A stretch of 64,000 nt of DNA, taken from contig DASVTR010000020.1 of NCBI GenBank assembly GCA_036387475.1, positions 1-64,000 on the forward strand. The letters run 5' to 3'. Made by a program: the position numbers and the translations under genes. The notes under the pieces are model-generated. The model had not been told where the DNA came from, searched no databases, and was given only the letters and a program-made list of their open reading frames with translations. Each line of letters begins with the position of its first letter. Within the stretch, counting starts at the first letter, position 1. Origin of the DNA: DASVTR01 sp036387475 (lineage in GTDB: Bacteria; Acidobacteriota; Blastocatellia; Pyrinomonadales; Pyrinomonadaceae). This document shows positions 14,276-24,660 of this stretch, in pieces.

Positions 14276-17065
14276 CTACTTCACTACAATCCGGCTCTCG
14301 AAGAGTTGCGGCGTTAACTGAGAATTGGCGGATGAGAGTTGAACGCTGTTCTTCTCAAAGCTGAGCGCGCTCTCGCCCGTCGCCACGGCTTCGATGTCCA
14401 GGAAGACAAGCACGCTTGCGCCGGTCTTAAACTTTCCGCCCGCTGGCGGCATCAAGGAGACGGTCACAATGCCCGACGGATCAATAGATTGCATGACGAC
14501 GGGCGCGCTCGCCGAAAGATCGCCCTGGCTGATGCCGCGCACGGCGACAAAACGCGAATCAAAACGAAGCTTGACCATCACAGCGTTGAGAGAAGCGCTT
14601 GAAATCAGCATCAACGCCAACCGCTGTTTTTCGCCGACGCGCATCTCTGCTTGAGCAGGCATCAAACGCAATTCGGCAACAGCTTTGACGGTTGGCGTAG
14701 CCTGTGCTTTCGCGGCGTTGACTCCGCTCGCTACTTTTTCAGCGGCGGACGGTTTTTCGATAGTTGTCGCCGGGCGCGCGTATGAAGGCGGAGGCGCTGT
14801 CGTCTCCTGTGCTGCGACTGTGGCCGCGTCAGTTGGCTGCTGCGTCGTAGTTGCGATTGTTGTTTGTTGCGGCGGCGTATCAGTCAGATTAAGTAGTTGC
14901 GGCGTCGCTGCGCCAGCGTTGTTTGTACTCGTGTTGGCCGAACGGCCACCGACTAGCTGGGCGACGGCAGCGGCAACGTTGAGCGACGCGGGCGGCGCGC
15001 TGCTCTGCGCGGGAGCAGTAAGGCCCGCAGTTGTCGTCAACGCATTGCCCGTTTGAGTGCTCGGCTGAGCGGGAAGCGCAGCGGCGGCGGTCGTGTTGGC
15101 GGGCAACGAAGACTGCGACGCTGGAACGTAAGCGGGCTGCTGTTCCGCAGCAGGTACTTGCGCGACTACGTTTGCCGGAGCAGTACGCGCTGCCGCGAGT
15201 TGTTCTTCGCGCTCTGCTTCCTGCACCATCGCTTCGAGCGAGCCGCTGGTCGGCGTCTGCAACGTACCCGATGGACGCAACTCTTCATCGCGCGGCGTCA
15301 CAGCCGGAGCGCGAAGCACTCGCGGCGTGACGGCGATGACAATGTCCGTCTTATTGTTATTGCGCGTCGGCGCTGTGAACAAGCGGCCCAGGATTGGAAT
15401 CAGTCCGAGGATGGGCAAGCCCCTTCGCCCGTTGGATTGTGTGTCCTGAGCGATGCTGGCGAGCATCATCGTGCGGTTGTTTTGAATGCGCGCCGTGCCT
15501 GTCAGCGTGCGCTCGGTAAAGGTGGGCGTCAGGCCGCCCGCGCCGAGGATGTCTTTCGATTCGATGGACATCTTGACCTGCACGTCGAGGTTCGGAAAGA
15601 CCTGCGGTGTAAACTTTAAGGTCAGGCCCGTCGGCTCATACTGAATGACGGGAAAGCCGCCGCCAAAAACGCCGCCGGTCGTGCCGCCCGTGCCGCCCGT
15701 GCTCGGAGTCTGGTTGAAGTTGCCGAAGGGATAGGTTTGAGCGGTCTGCACGGGCACGCGCTGGCCGATGCGCGCCGAAGATTCTTCGCCGTTGAAGGCG
15801 TGCACCTGTGTCGAAGCCAGCAGGCGGCTGCGGCTTTTGTCCTGTAGCGCCTGAAGGGTTGAAGCGGGCAGCAGGAGCGCTGCGCCAATCGCCGTCGGCA
15901 CTGAGCCGAAGACCTGATTCGCTACCTGCTGGCTGCCGCCGACGGCGCGAACGCCGCTGGAGCCGCCGAGCGTGATGATGCCGCCGTCGCTTGAGCCGAC
16001 CTGATTACCGAACTGCATCAGGTCGCGGCTCGACACTTCGTAGATGCTGACATCCATCACGACTTCCGCGCGGTCTTTATCAATGCTCTGAAGGATTTCG
16101 CCGATGAGGCGAATATTCTCCGCCGTATCGCGCACGGTGATGGAATTGGTCGCCTTGTCCGGCAGCACGATGGGCTGCGGGCGGCCCTGGTTCGGCGGAA
16201 TCGCCGCCGTAATCAAATTGCGCGCCACGTCCGGCTCGACATTAGATAGATAGAACGTGCGGATGACGAGTTGTTGATATTGCGGGCGGCGCGTCTGGTC
16301 TGCGACGAGGATTGTGCGGCGACTGATTTTTTGAAAGAAGAGTCCTTCCTGTAAAAAGACGTAATCGAGCGCCTGCGAGGTCGTCACGTTGCGCAGGTTG
16401 ACTTCGATGGTGCGCGGCTGGCGAAACGATTGCGTGTCGAAGATAACGTTGAGTCCAAGCTCGGTCGCAAGGTTGCGGATAAACTGTTTGAGGTCGCCAC
16501 TGTAGGTGATAATACGCAATTGCTCGCTGGTCGTGCGCGGGGCAGATTGTTCCTGCTGTGCGGCGCGTGCGGCTGAAGGCGTCTGCGGCGTTGCGGGGTT
16601 GATGTCGCCGCTTTGCTGCAGCCTGTACGAAGTCGGACTCACGCGCGGGCTGGGGCCGCCGTTGCCGTCGCCTTCCTTCTCGCGCTGCAAGCGCAACATG
16701 CGCTCCATCTCGGAGAGCGCAAGTTGGTTCACAGGGTCATATCCGTAAGCCTGTCGAAAGGCGTTGTAAGCCCCTACGTAGTCGCGCTGCTCTGCGAGGG
16801 AGCGGCCCTGCTGCATGTACTGCTGCGAGGCGTTGAAGACTGCCCGCCGGTAGTGCAACTGGTACTCGGTGTTTGAAGGGTCGGCGGCGACAGCCAGCGT
16901 AAACTCCTGCGCGGCGCGCTCCCATTGTTGGGCAGCCTCGTACTGCAAGCCCTGCTTGAAGTTCTTCTCGCCCTTTTTCTTGGCAAACGCCGTCATCGGC
17001 ATAGCCAGCAGACAGAAGACAACGAACAGGGACGCCAACGAACGCATGCGAACGGATATTTTCAT
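14276..17065 (-). CDS. gspD: Secretin (GspD/PilQ type) with C-terminal cohesin-like domain
   Basis: 929 residues forming the outer membrane channel of a type II secretion or type IV pilus system. Domains in order: signal peptide (to about 29); TPR-like repeats (about 30-135); a short secretin/STN domain (about 195-250, with NVIFDTQSF); an N-type ring domain (about 265-345); the secretin pore domain (about 400-590, with VPVQTAQTYPFG and the family core IVIAVTPRVL); a long Ala/Thr/Pro/Gln-rich linker (about 600-785); and a cohesin-like Ig domain to the end (RLMPAQAEMRVGEKQRL, VMVKLRFDSRFVAVRG). The cohesin-like domain may bind a partner or cargo. It lies between gspE and the pseudopilins. Confidence 0.9.
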   Translation of the reverse strand: MKISVRMRSLASLFVVFCLLAMPMTAFAKKKGEKNFKQGLQYEAAQQWERAAQEFTLAVAADPSNTEYQLHYRRAVFNASQQYMQQGRSLAEQRDYVGAYNAFRQAYGYDPVNQLALSEMERMLRLQREKEGDGNGGPSPRVSPTSYRLQQSGDINPATPQTPSAARAAQQEQSAPRTTSEQLRIITYSGDLKQFIRNLATELGLNVIFDTQSFRQPRTIEVNLRNVTTSQALDYVFLQEGLFFQKISRRTILVADQTRRPQYQQLVIRTFYLSNVEPDVARNLITAAIPPNQGRPQPIVLPDKATNSITVRDTAENIRLIGEILQSIDKDRAEVVMDVSIYEVSSRDLMQFGNQVGSSDGGIITLGGSSGVRAVGGSQQVANQVFGSVPTAIGAALLLPASTLQALQDKSRSRLLASTQVHAFNGEESSARIGQRVPVQTAQTYPFGNFNQTPSTGGTGGTTGGVFGGGFPVIQYEPTGLTLKFTPQVFPNLDVQVKMSIESKDILGAGGLTPTFTERTLTGTARIQNNRTMMLASIAQDTQSNGRRGLPILGLIPILGRLFTAPTRNNNKTDIVIAVTPRVLRAPAVTPRDEELRPSGTLQTPTSGSLEAMVQEAEREEQLAAARTAPANVVAQVPAAEQQPAYVPASQSSLPANTTAAAALPAQPSTQTGNALTTTAGLTAPAQSSAPPASLNVAAAVAQLVGGRSANTSTNNAGAATPQLLNLTDTPPQQTTIATTTQQPTDAATVAAQETTAPPPSYARPATTIEKPSAAEKVASGVNAAKAQATPTVKAVAELRLMPAQAEMRVGEKQRLALMLISSASLNAVMVKLRFDSRFVAVRGISQGDLSASAPVVMQSIDPSGIVTVSLMPPAGGKFKTGASVLVFLDIEAVATGESALSFEKNSVQLSSANSQLTPQLFESRIVVK

Positions 17066-17218
17066 CTCACACCTTTTCTAATTGTAAGTGACCGGCCCAA
17101 GAACGGCTGCAACAGAAGTTTAAAGCAACCTTACGCTATCAAAAACTCCCGGTGAGCGCGTTGGACGAAAGCACTCAACGGTTCTTACACGCCAGCAGCA
17201 AAGCGTTGTTCCGAAAAA

Positions 17219-17286
17219 CAGTTTTCAGTTTTCAGTACAGACCAGTTGCTTTCTTCTGAAAACTCAAAATTCAAAACTCAAAACTG
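17219..17286. repeat. Heptamer-arm hairpin repeat (CAGTTTT family)
   Basis: CAGTTTT, CAGTTTT, CAGTACA on the left; inverted CTGAAAA, CTCAAAA, TTCAAAA, CTCAAAA, CTGA on the right. The spacer CAGACCAGTTGCTT recurs in reverse in the copy at 39243-39318. It lies between gspE and the secretin gene. Confidence 0.85.
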
Positions 17287-17287
17287 A

Positions 17288-18973
17288 TTAAGCATTCATC
17301 AGCTTTATCTCTTCGACAAACGTGACGCGATTGATTTCGTGCAGCGTCGAGACGCCGCTGAAAACTTTTTGGAGCGCCGATTCGCGCAGGCCCGTTAAGC
17401 CCTCGCTTTCCGCTGCGCGGCGCACCTCCGAACCCGGTCGGCGCTCGACAATCATCTCTCGGATATTATCCGTCAAATCCAGCAACTCGTGAATCGCCGT
17501 GCGCCCGCGATAGCCCGTGTGATTACAGGCGTCGCAGCCGACGCTCATGTAAAACGTGCTCGAACGATGCTCGTCGGGCCTGAGACCGGATTCGAGCAAT
17601 TCTTCGTCGGTCGTTTCGTGCGGGCGCTTGCAAATCGGACAGAGCATGCGTATCAAGCGTTGCGCCAGCACGCAGTTCAAGCTCGATACGAAATTGTACG
17701 GCTCAACACCCATATTCAGAAAGCGCCCGATCACGTCGATGACGTTGTTGGCGTGGACGGTCGTGAAGACGAGGTGGCCCGTGAGCGCAGATTGAATGGC
17801 GATCTGCGCTGTCTCGTTGTCGCGGATTTCGCCGACCATGATCTTGTCCGGGTCGTGACGCAGGATAGAGCGCAAGCCGCGCGCGAAAGTCAGGCCCTTC
17901 TTTTCGTTGACAGGAATCTGCGTGATGCCGTGCAACTGGTATTCGACGGGGTCTTCAATGGTGATAATCTTGTCTTCTTCGTTGCGAATCTCGTTGAGCG
18001 CAGCATAAAGAGTCGTCGTCTTACCCGAACCCGTTGGCCCGGTAACGAGCACCATCCCGTAAGGCTCTGCGATGTAGCGGCGAAACTTCCTGATGTCCAT
18101 TTCGGAAAACCCGACGACATCCAGATTCAGATTACGAAACGACTCATTAATCTGCTCTTTATCGAGAATACGAATAACGGCATCCTCGCCGTGCACGGTC
18201 GGCATAATCGAGACGCGGAAATCAACGTTGCGCCCTTTGTAACGAACACGAAAGCGACCGTCCTGCGGCACGCGCCTTTCGGCGATGTCCAATTCCGACA
18301 TGACCTTGATGCGCGAAATCAGCGTTTGATGATAGGCGAGGTCAATCGGGTCGACCTTGGCGTAGAGCGCGCCGTCGATGCGAAACTTGACCTGCACTTC
18401 CGTGTCGCGCGTTTCGATGTGAATATCCGAGGCGCGCGACTCCATCGCGTTGTAGATGACGGTATCAACGAGCTTGATAATCGGCGACATGTCGGAGTCG
18501 GTCGCCAGACGGTCAAGGTCGAGCACTTCCTCGCCATGTTCTGTTTCCTTAACAAGCGAGATGCGGAAACCGGATGTCGCCTCTTGCAGAACGCGCTGGG
18601 TCGCGTCGCCCTTGCGGAGCACCACGTCAATCGCCCCGGCGGTCGCTACGTGCGGGACGATGCGCGCGTGCAGGGCGCTCGCCAGTTCGTCGAGGCGTTC
18701 GAGGTCGGTCGGGTCAGCCATCGCCAGATGCAGGCGCTTGCCTTCGCGCCGGAGCGGCACGAATTGATGGCGCACCATCAAATCAACCGGCAACTCGCCC
18801 AAGAGCACATAGTCAATCGGCGAATCGCCGTCGGGCGGCAACAAGTCTACGTACGGCAGGCGATAACGCAGGGCCAGCGTGCGCGCCTCGCGCACCTCCG
18901 GCGGCTCGTGTCCCTCCGGGCCGGGAACGCTAAAAGAAGGCACTGTGGCCGCTAATTCTTCGGCTTGCTTCAT
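17288..18973 (-). CDS. gspE: Type II secretion/type IV pilus assembly ATPase (GspE/PilB)
   Basis: 561 residues. The hexameric cytoplasmic ATPase that powers pseudopilus or pilus assembly. An N-terminal GspE/MshE-type domain (about 35-150) precedes the ATPase core: Walker A GPTGSGKTT (312-320), Walker B with KIMVGEIRD (377-385), Asp box IITIEDPVEY, and a His box at GHLVFTTVHANN. The C-terminal zinc-binding tetracysteine is intact (CPIC... CDAC, about 440-485), as in GspE/PilB and not in PilT. ATG at 18973 follows a repeat arm without an evident Shine-Dalgarno. gspF lies upstream and the secretin downstream. Confidence 0.93.
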   Translation of the reverse strand: MKQAEELAATVPSFSVPGPEGHEPPEVREARTLALRYRLPYVDLLPPDGDSPIDYVLLGELPVDLMVRHQFVPLRREGKRLHLAMADPTDLERLDELASALHARIVPHVATAGAIDVVLRKGDATQRVLQEATSGFRISLVKETEHGEEVLDLDRLATDSDMSPIIKLVDTVIYNAMESRASDIHIETRDTEVQVKFRIDGALYAKVDPIDLAYHQTLISRIKVMSELDIAERRVPQDGRFRVRYKGRNVDFRVSIMPTVHGEDAVIRILDKEQINESFRNLNLDVVGFSEMDIRKFRRYIAEPYGMVLVTGPTGSGKTTTLYAALNEIRNEEDKIITIEDPVEYQLHGITQIPVNEKKGLTFARGLRSILRHDPDKIMVGEIRDNETAQIAIQSALTGHLVFTTVHANNVIDVIGRFLNMGVEPYNFVSSLNCVLAQRLIRMLCPICKRPHETTDEELLESGLRPDEHRSSTFYMSVGCDACNHTGYRGRTAIHELLDLTDNIREMIVERRPGSEVRRAAESEGLTGLRESALQKVFSGVSTLHEINRVTFVEEIKLMNA

Positions 18974-18980
18974 AATTACT

Positions 18981-19090
18981 CAGTTTTCAGTTTTCAGTTT
19001 TCAGAAAAATGGTTGCGTACAGCGCGTCGATAAACCTTAACGAAGGGGCTTTCAAATACTAATTAGCTGAAAACTGAAAACTCAAAACTG
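18981..19090. repeat. Heptamer-arm hairpin repeat (CAGTTTT family), gspF-gspE gap
   Basis: Three CAGTTTT units on the left and CTGAAAA, CTGAAAA, CTCAAAA on the right. The spacer of about 55 bases is unlike that of the copy at 17219. The left arm lies 8 bases upstream of the gspE start. Confidence 0.85.
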
Positions 19091-19092
19091 CC

Positions 19093-20328
19093 TTACCTCG
19101 TTGACGGAGCGTTTGAGATTGACTGAATAATCGGGAGATAGATTGCGAGCAGAATCGTGATGACGACGCCGCCCATGACAATAAGAATCGCAGGCTCGAT
19201 CGTCGTCGTCAACTGCTCAAGCTTAACTTCCGCCTCGGCATCATAAAAAGATGAAACCTCATCGAGCATCTCGCGCAGAGAGCCGGAGCGCTCGCCGACG
19301 CCGATCATGTCGAGCGCGAGTTCGGGAATCCAGCCCGACGATTCAAGGCTTTCGGTAAAGGTGCGCCCCTCGCGTATCATCGGCAGGATGGCAGAGCTGC
19401 GCCGTCGCAACTCACGGTTCGTGATTGACTCAGCCGCAATCTCCCATGATTCGACCAGCGTAATGCCGCCCGCCAGCAGCGTCGCCAGGCTGCGCGTCGC
19501 CTGCGCGACAGACAAATGTACCAGCAGCTTTCCGACAATCGGGATTTTCAAAAGAAAGTTGTCAATCGTCAGCCTGCCCGAAGGCGTGCGCGACCAGACC
19601 ACCAAAAAAACGACTGTGCCGATGACGACAGGCGCAAGCCAGAAGAGATTGCTCGCCAACCAACCGGAGATGCCGACCACGAGCAAGGTCAGCGTCGGTA
19701 GCTTAGCGCTGCCGAAGCCCGTAAAGAGGTCTGTCATGCGCGGCACGACGTAGATGGTCAGAAAAGCGACCATGCCGAAGGAAGCGATCAGGAGCAGCGT
19801 CGGGTAAGCCAGCGCGCCGCGAATCTTGCGCCGCAGTTGCACGTTGCGCCGCATGTATGTGACGTAGCGCGTCAGCACTTCGTCGAGCGCGCCCGAACGC
19901 TCGCCCGCTAAAATAGAGGCCGTATAGATGCGTGGAAAGACGGAGCCTTGCGCGGCGAAGGCTTCCGAGAGCGCCGCGCCGCCGCGAATCTTTTCTTCAA
20001 CGTCGGTGAGCACCATCCGCAGGCCACCCGAAGGCGAGCGCTTGCGCAGCATCGTAATCGCTTGCAGGATGGGGATGCCCGCACGCAGGAGCGCCGAGAG
20101 TTGCTGGTTAAAGAGCAGGAAATCGTTGGCTTTGAAACGCGCGTGCGTGCCGCCGCCGCCCCTGCGCGTTAGAGCAGCGACGCCTGATGTCTTCGGCGGC
20201 GTGACGGCAAAGACGCGAAAGCCTTCGCTTTCGAGCCGCGTGCGCGCCTCCTGCACGCCGACCGCTTCGACCGTTCGCGTCACGATCTCTCCGGCGGGCG
20301 TTCCTAAACGACAGATGAATTCAGCCAT
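19093..20328 (-). CDS. gspF: Inner membrane platform protein GspF/PilC
   Basis: 411 residues. The polytopic platform that couples the assembly ATPase to the pilus or pseudopilus. It has a short N-terminal module typical of the family (EARTRLESEGFRVFAV), then two T2SSF repeats (about 70-190 and 275-397), each followed by membrane helices (about 173-195, 218-243, 376-400). Family motifs visible are FNQQLSALLRAGIPI and GERSGSLREMLDEV. It is the first gene of the - strand string gspF-gspE-gspD-pseudopilins-PilM, and the region upstream holds a repeat hairpin. No PilT-type retraction ATPase is seen, which leans towards secretion. Confidence 0.93.
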   Translation of the reverse strand: MAEFICRLGTPAGEIVTRTVEAVGVQEARTRLESEGFRVFAVTPPKTSGVAALTRRGGGGTHARFKANDFLLFNQQLSALLRAGIPILQAITMLRKRSPSGGLRMVLTDVEEKIRGGAALSEAFAAQGSVFPRIYTASILAGERSGALDEVLTRYVTYMRRNVQLRRKIRGALAYPTLLLIASFGMVAFLTIYVVPRMTDLFTGFGSAKLPTLTLLVVGISGWLASNLFWLAPVVIGTVVFLVVWSRTPSGRLTIDNFLLKIPIVGKLLVHLSVAQATRSLATLLAGGITLVESWEIAAESITNRELRRRSSAILPMIREGRTFTESLESSGWIPELALDMIGVGERSGSLREMLDEVSSFYDAEAEVKLEQLTTTIEPAILIVMGGVVITILLAIYLPIIQSISNAPSTR

Positions 20329-20429
20329 GTCCGTCCATGAAACATTAAATCATTCAGTCTATTGATTGGGGGAAGTGAACAATTCAATGAAAAGTTGGGT
20401 TGAAAGTATAGCACGAGCATTACGAAGTG

Positions 20430-20533
20430 CGGAATTCAGGAGTCAGAATTCAGAAGCCGGAATACGAGGCTGAAACCCGCTTCTTTCTGATTTTCCGTTC
20501 TTCTGACTCCTGACTCCTGGCTTCTGAATTCCG
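20430..20533. repeat. Heptamer-arm hairpin repeat (GGAGTCA family, inverted orientation)
   Basis: GGAATTCAGGAGTCAGAATT units against TCTGACTCCTGACTCCTGGC. The spacer carries GGCTGAAACC, the reverse complement of the family core. It is located upstream of gspF. Confidence 0.8.
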
Positions 20534-20923
20534 TTCTCCAACTTCTTCCGCAGAAGCTTACACTCCGTCGGGCCGTGAAAGTTGCAACCAAATGGCCTAT
20601 CGCATGCGTCTGATGAAAATAGACCTGACGGGGCGAGCGCGCGGAGGCTGTGAGACGCACAACATAGTCTTATCACACGGCCTACACAAATGGATTCTTG
20701 CGCCAGTGCGAGGCGTTGGCTTACAATGCTCGACAGCCATCGCTTCGGGAAACTAAATTGAAGATAGCGAGCGGCAGTCTCCCCGTCAGCCGGTCTACAT
20801 CTTAAAAATTGCGCGCCCCTGTCCCCGTCGTCTCCTGCGTAACGGCTCACGGGTGCGGTGACTACTCTCAAACGAATCGGGCCAAGCCAAAGGCCCGGAT
20901 GGTGAAATTAGTAAGAGGAACAC
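20534..20923. other. 390-base upstream region of the first VWA gene
   Basis: Between the divergent gspF and the first VWA gene. I see no credible coding frame. It should hold promoters for both directions, but I cannot place a convincing -35/-10 pair. The last 110 bases contain short GC-rich pairings (GGGCC/GGCCC around 20879-20895) that could form a weak leader hairpin. Confidence 0.35.
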
Positions 20924-21949
20924 ATGAAAGCACAGCGCCGCTCGCACGCCTTATTGCTTGCGCTTGTCACGGCCCTCGCCCTTGTCTTCTGCGCTCTCGT
21001 CGCGCCGCATCTGACACGAGCACAACAAACGTCTGACGCAAAGAAGCCGCAGGCCAGCCCGGCGGCGACGCCGAAAGCCCCGCCGCGCACCGGCGGCAAC
21101 GACGAGCAGATTATCGTCAACACAGATTTGATTAACCTGACCGTCACCGTCACGGATCAATATGGCCGTTATGTTTCGGGCCTCGACAAGAAAGCCTTTG
21201 CCGTCTTCGATGGCAAAGAGCAGCAGGAAATATCACACTTCTCGGACGACGACGCGCCCGTCTCGGTCGGCGTCATCTTCGACGTGTCAGGCTCTATGAG
21301 CGGCGACAAAATCAGGAAAGCGCGCGAAGCGCTCTCGCGTTTTATAGAGATGAGCCACGACTCGGACGAATATTTTTTGATCGCCTTCAACTCTCGCGCC
21401 CAACTCGTTCTGGATAAAACGCGCGACGGCAAGGCCGTGCTCGACAAGCTGACCTATGTTGAGACGCGCTCCAACACGGCGCTCTACGATGCGACGTATC
21501 TAGGCGTCGAGAAAGTCCAGCGCGGCGCGCATCAGAAACGCGCCCTGCTGCTTATCTCGGATGGGCAGGACAACGATTCGCGCTACACCTTCTCGGAAGT
21601 GCGCCGTCTCTTGAAGGAGTCCGACGTAGTGCTCTACTCGATAGGCATTCTCGGCGCAAACGACCCCGGCAGTTCGCTCGGCCTTGAAGGACAGGCTATC
21701 CTGGACGAGTTGTCGGCGGTCTCCGGCGGCAAAGCCTTTTTCCCCAGCAGCGGCCCGGAGATGGACGAAATCTTCGAGAAGATTGCGCTTGAGTTGCGTC
21801 ATCAATACTCCATCGGCTACCGGCCCAACAATTTTACGAACGACGGCAAGTGGCACAAGATCAAAGTCAAGGTGACGCCGCCGCGCGGGCTGCCCCGGCT
21901 CTTCGTGCGCAGCCGTGAAGGCTATTACGCCATTACCAACCCGCGTTAA
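20924..21949 (+). CDS. VWA protein of the acidobacterial VWFA-related type
   Basis: 341 residues. A signal peptide or membrane anchor (about 10-30) is followed by a short beta-domain typical of this family (NLTVTVTDQYGRYVSGLDKK, AVFDGKEQQEISHF). A von Willebrand factor A domain (about 108-300) follows with an intact MIDAS: DVSGSMSG, a Thr in RSNTALYDATYLG, and ISDGQDNDSRYTF. These metal-binding domains hold protein-protein contacts; the partners in Acidobacteria are not known. RBS-like AAGAGGAA precedes the ATG. The next gene is a paralogue. Confidence 0.88.
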   Translation: MKAQRRSHALLLALVTALALVFCALVAPHLTRAQQTSDAKKPQASPAATPKAPPRTGGNDEQIIVNTDLINLTVTVTDQYGRYVSGLDKKAFAVFDGKEQQEISHFSDDDAPVSVGVIFDVSGSMSGDKIRKAREALSRFIEMSHDSDEYFLIAFNSRAQLVLDKTRDGKAVLDKLTYVETRSNTALYDATYLGVEKVQRGAHQKRALLLISDGQDNDSRYTFSEVRRLLKESDVVLYSIGILGANDPGSSLGLEGQAILDELSAVSGGKAFFPSSGPEMDEIFEKIALELRHQYSIGYRPNNFTNDGKWHKIKVKVTPPRGLPRLFVRSREGYYAITNPR

Positions 21950-22107
21950 AAGTTTTGCCCAAAGAGCCGCGTCCGTCGGCAACTTACAGGGGGTCAAACG
22001 GCATCTGTTCAAGTGTGCGCCCACGTGTGCGGCGCGCCGCGAGTCCAAAAGTTCTTTGCCCCAGCCACGCGAGAGCCGCCCGCAGGCGGCTTTGAGAGCA
22101 AGCTGAC

Positions 22108-22173
22108 AAGCGCCCCGCTCTTCCCTCTCCGGCCAGAGACAAGGCCGGGCGGGACGCAAGCGGGGCGCTTTTT
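22108..22173 (+). terminator. Double-stem Rho-independent terminator
   Basis: Outer stem GCGCCCCGC with GCGGGGCGC and inner stem CCGGCC (22129-22134) with GGCCGG (22143-22148), followed by TTTTT. It ends the transcript of the first VWA gene. Confidence 0.8.
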
Positions 22174-22270
22174 GCAGAGGCTGGACAGAGTGGGTATTGG
22201 CTAAAGAGTTACAGGGCTGGTGTCGGGCATCCCGCATCTCATATCTGTATTTCGAGGTTACTTAGACGAG

Positions 22271-23524
22271 ATGAAAGAGATTCGAGTTCACAAAATGAGC
22301 CACGTCCGGCGCACGCTTGCGCTCGCCGCCTTCAGCGCTGTGGCAATCGCCCTGCTGGTCGCTTCAAATTCGGGCTGGGCGCAGACGCGTACGACGCCGC
22401 AGGACGCGCGCCCTCGTCGTGTTGACCAACCGCAACAGAATAGCGTGGCGACTCCGTCGCCGACTCCGAAAATCATCAAGGCTCAGCCGACGCCAACGCC
22501 CGCCGGAGCGCCGTCCCTCTTGCCTTCTCCGACGCCGCCCGCAGACGAAGGCGATGAGATTGGCGAAGGTGATGTGGTCAAGGTTGATACGAACCTCGTT
22601 AACCTGAACGTACGCGTTATTGATCGCAATAATCGCCCGATTAACGACGTGCGTAAGGAAGACTTTCGCATCTTTGAAGACGGTGTGCCGCAGCCGATTG
22701 AATTCTTCTCGCGCGAGGAAGTGCCGATCTCTTACGGCCTCGCGGTTGATACCTCCGGCTCTCTGCGCTCGCAGCTACAGCAGGTGATTGACGCCGCCAA
22801 GACCATCATCAACAGCAATAAGAGCGGCGATGAAACTTTCCTCGTTCGCTTCGTTGACAGTGAAAAGATAGAGACGGTGCAGGATTTCACGTCCAACAAG
22901 AATGATTTGATTGACGCGATTGACAGCTTTTACGTCGAAGGCGGACAGACGGCCATCATTGACGCCGTATATCTGTCGGCGGAGCACGTCGCGCAGTATA
23001 AGAAGGGCAGCGACGATGACCGCCGCCGTCGTGCGTTGATTGTTATTACAGACGGCGAAGAGCGCGGCAGCTTCTACAAAAGAGAACAACTCTTCGCGCG
23101 ACTGCGCGAGGAAGACGTGCAGATTTACGTCATAGGCTTCGTCAACGAGCTGGACAAAGAGGGCGGCTTTATACGCAAAAGCCCGCGCGAAGAGGCCATG
23201 AATCTGCTCAATCGTCTGGCGAAAGAAACGGGCGGGCGAGTCTTTTTCCCGGAATCGTTGTCGGACTTGCCCAAGATTGCCGACGAGATTGTGCGCGACA
23301 TGCGTACGCAGTACGTCATCAGCTATAACCCGACCAACAAGGCACGCGACGGCTCTTTCCGCGCCATCAAGGTCACGGTTGCAGACGCGCCCGGTAGCAG
23401 CAAGCGCATCGCGCTGACGCGTTCGGGCCGCACAGTGCCGCGCGAGGGAGCGCCCGCGCAACCCAGACAGCCAGCCGCCAGCACGACAAAGCCTGCGCCC
23501 CCCGGCGGTCGCAGGAATCCATAG
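22271..23524 (+). CDS. VWA protein of the acidobacterial VWFA-related type, proline-rich
   Basis: About 417 residues from ATG 22271 (an in-frame upstream start at 22220 and a later Met at 22295 are possible). A signal peptide is followed by a Pro/Thr-rich linker, the family-specific VVKVDTNLVNLNVRVIDRN region, and a VWA domain with DTSGSLRSQ, a Thr in GGQTAIIDAVYL and ITDGEERGSF. The second MIDAS position is serine-glycine-serine as usual. The C-terminus is Pro/Ala/Arg-rich. A paralogue lies just upstream, separated by a strong terminator, so the two are probably independent transcripts. A terminator also follows. Confidence 0.86.
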   Translation: MKEIRVHKMSHVRRTLALAAFSAVAIALLVASNSGWAQTRTTPQDARPRRVDQPQQNSVATPSPTPKIIKAQPTPTPAGAPSLLPSPTPPADEGDEIGEGDVVKVDTNLVNLNVRVIDRNNRPINDVRKEDFRIFEDGVPQPIEFFSREEVPISYGLAVDTSGSLRSQLQQVIDAAKTIINSNKSGDETFLVRFVDSEKIETVQDFTSNKNDLIDAIDSFYVEGGQTAIIDAVYLSAEHVAQYKKGSDDDRRRRALIVITDGEERGSFYKREQLFARLREEDVQIYVIGFVNELDKEGGFIRKSPREEAMNLLNRLAKETGGRVFFPESLSDLPKIADEIVRDMRTQYVISYNPTNKARDGSFRAIKVTVADAPGSSKRIALTRSGRTVPREGAPAQPRQPAASTTKPAPPGGRRNP

Positions 23525-23551
23525 ACTTTCAATAATTCTAAATAAGTAGGA

Positions 23552-23588
23552 AAGCAGCGGTCAGACCTTGGCCGCTGCTTTTTTTGGC
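23552..23588 (+). terminator. Rho-independent terminator after second VWA gene
   Basis: AGCAGCGG pairs with CCGCTGCT across a loop of about 11 bases and is followed by TTTTTTT. Confidence 0.85.
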
Positions 23589-23764
23589 TACTGCTTTTTC
23601 TTTTGGCTGCTGCTTTTTCCTTCAAGACTTTCTTTCACTTTTGTGTCGCTAATGTCGCTTACATAACTATTACATTCCGTCCACTCATATCTTGCTACGA
23701 TACTTCCAGCCCCTTCATCATAATTAGCGGCATAACTTTTTGAATTCTGAAACGGGGAGTCATC

Positions 23765-24652
<888 letters not shown>

Positions 24653-24660
24653 ATTAAAGT

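Noticed and set aside
17489..18955. Open frame of 488 codons on the + strand opposite gspE
   Set aside because: It lies fully antisense to a clear ATPase gene, its translation has no domain and is rich in Arg, His and Val as antisense of GC-rich coding DNA typically is.
20443..20871. 142-codon frame in the gap upstream of gspF
   Set aside because: Its C-terminal third is the heptamer repeat and the rest has no protein-like composition or ribosome-binding site.
20780..20923. Possible c-di-GMP-type (GEMM) riboswitch before the first VWA gene
   Set aside because: The conserved core sequences of that class are not present; only weak GC pairings are seen.
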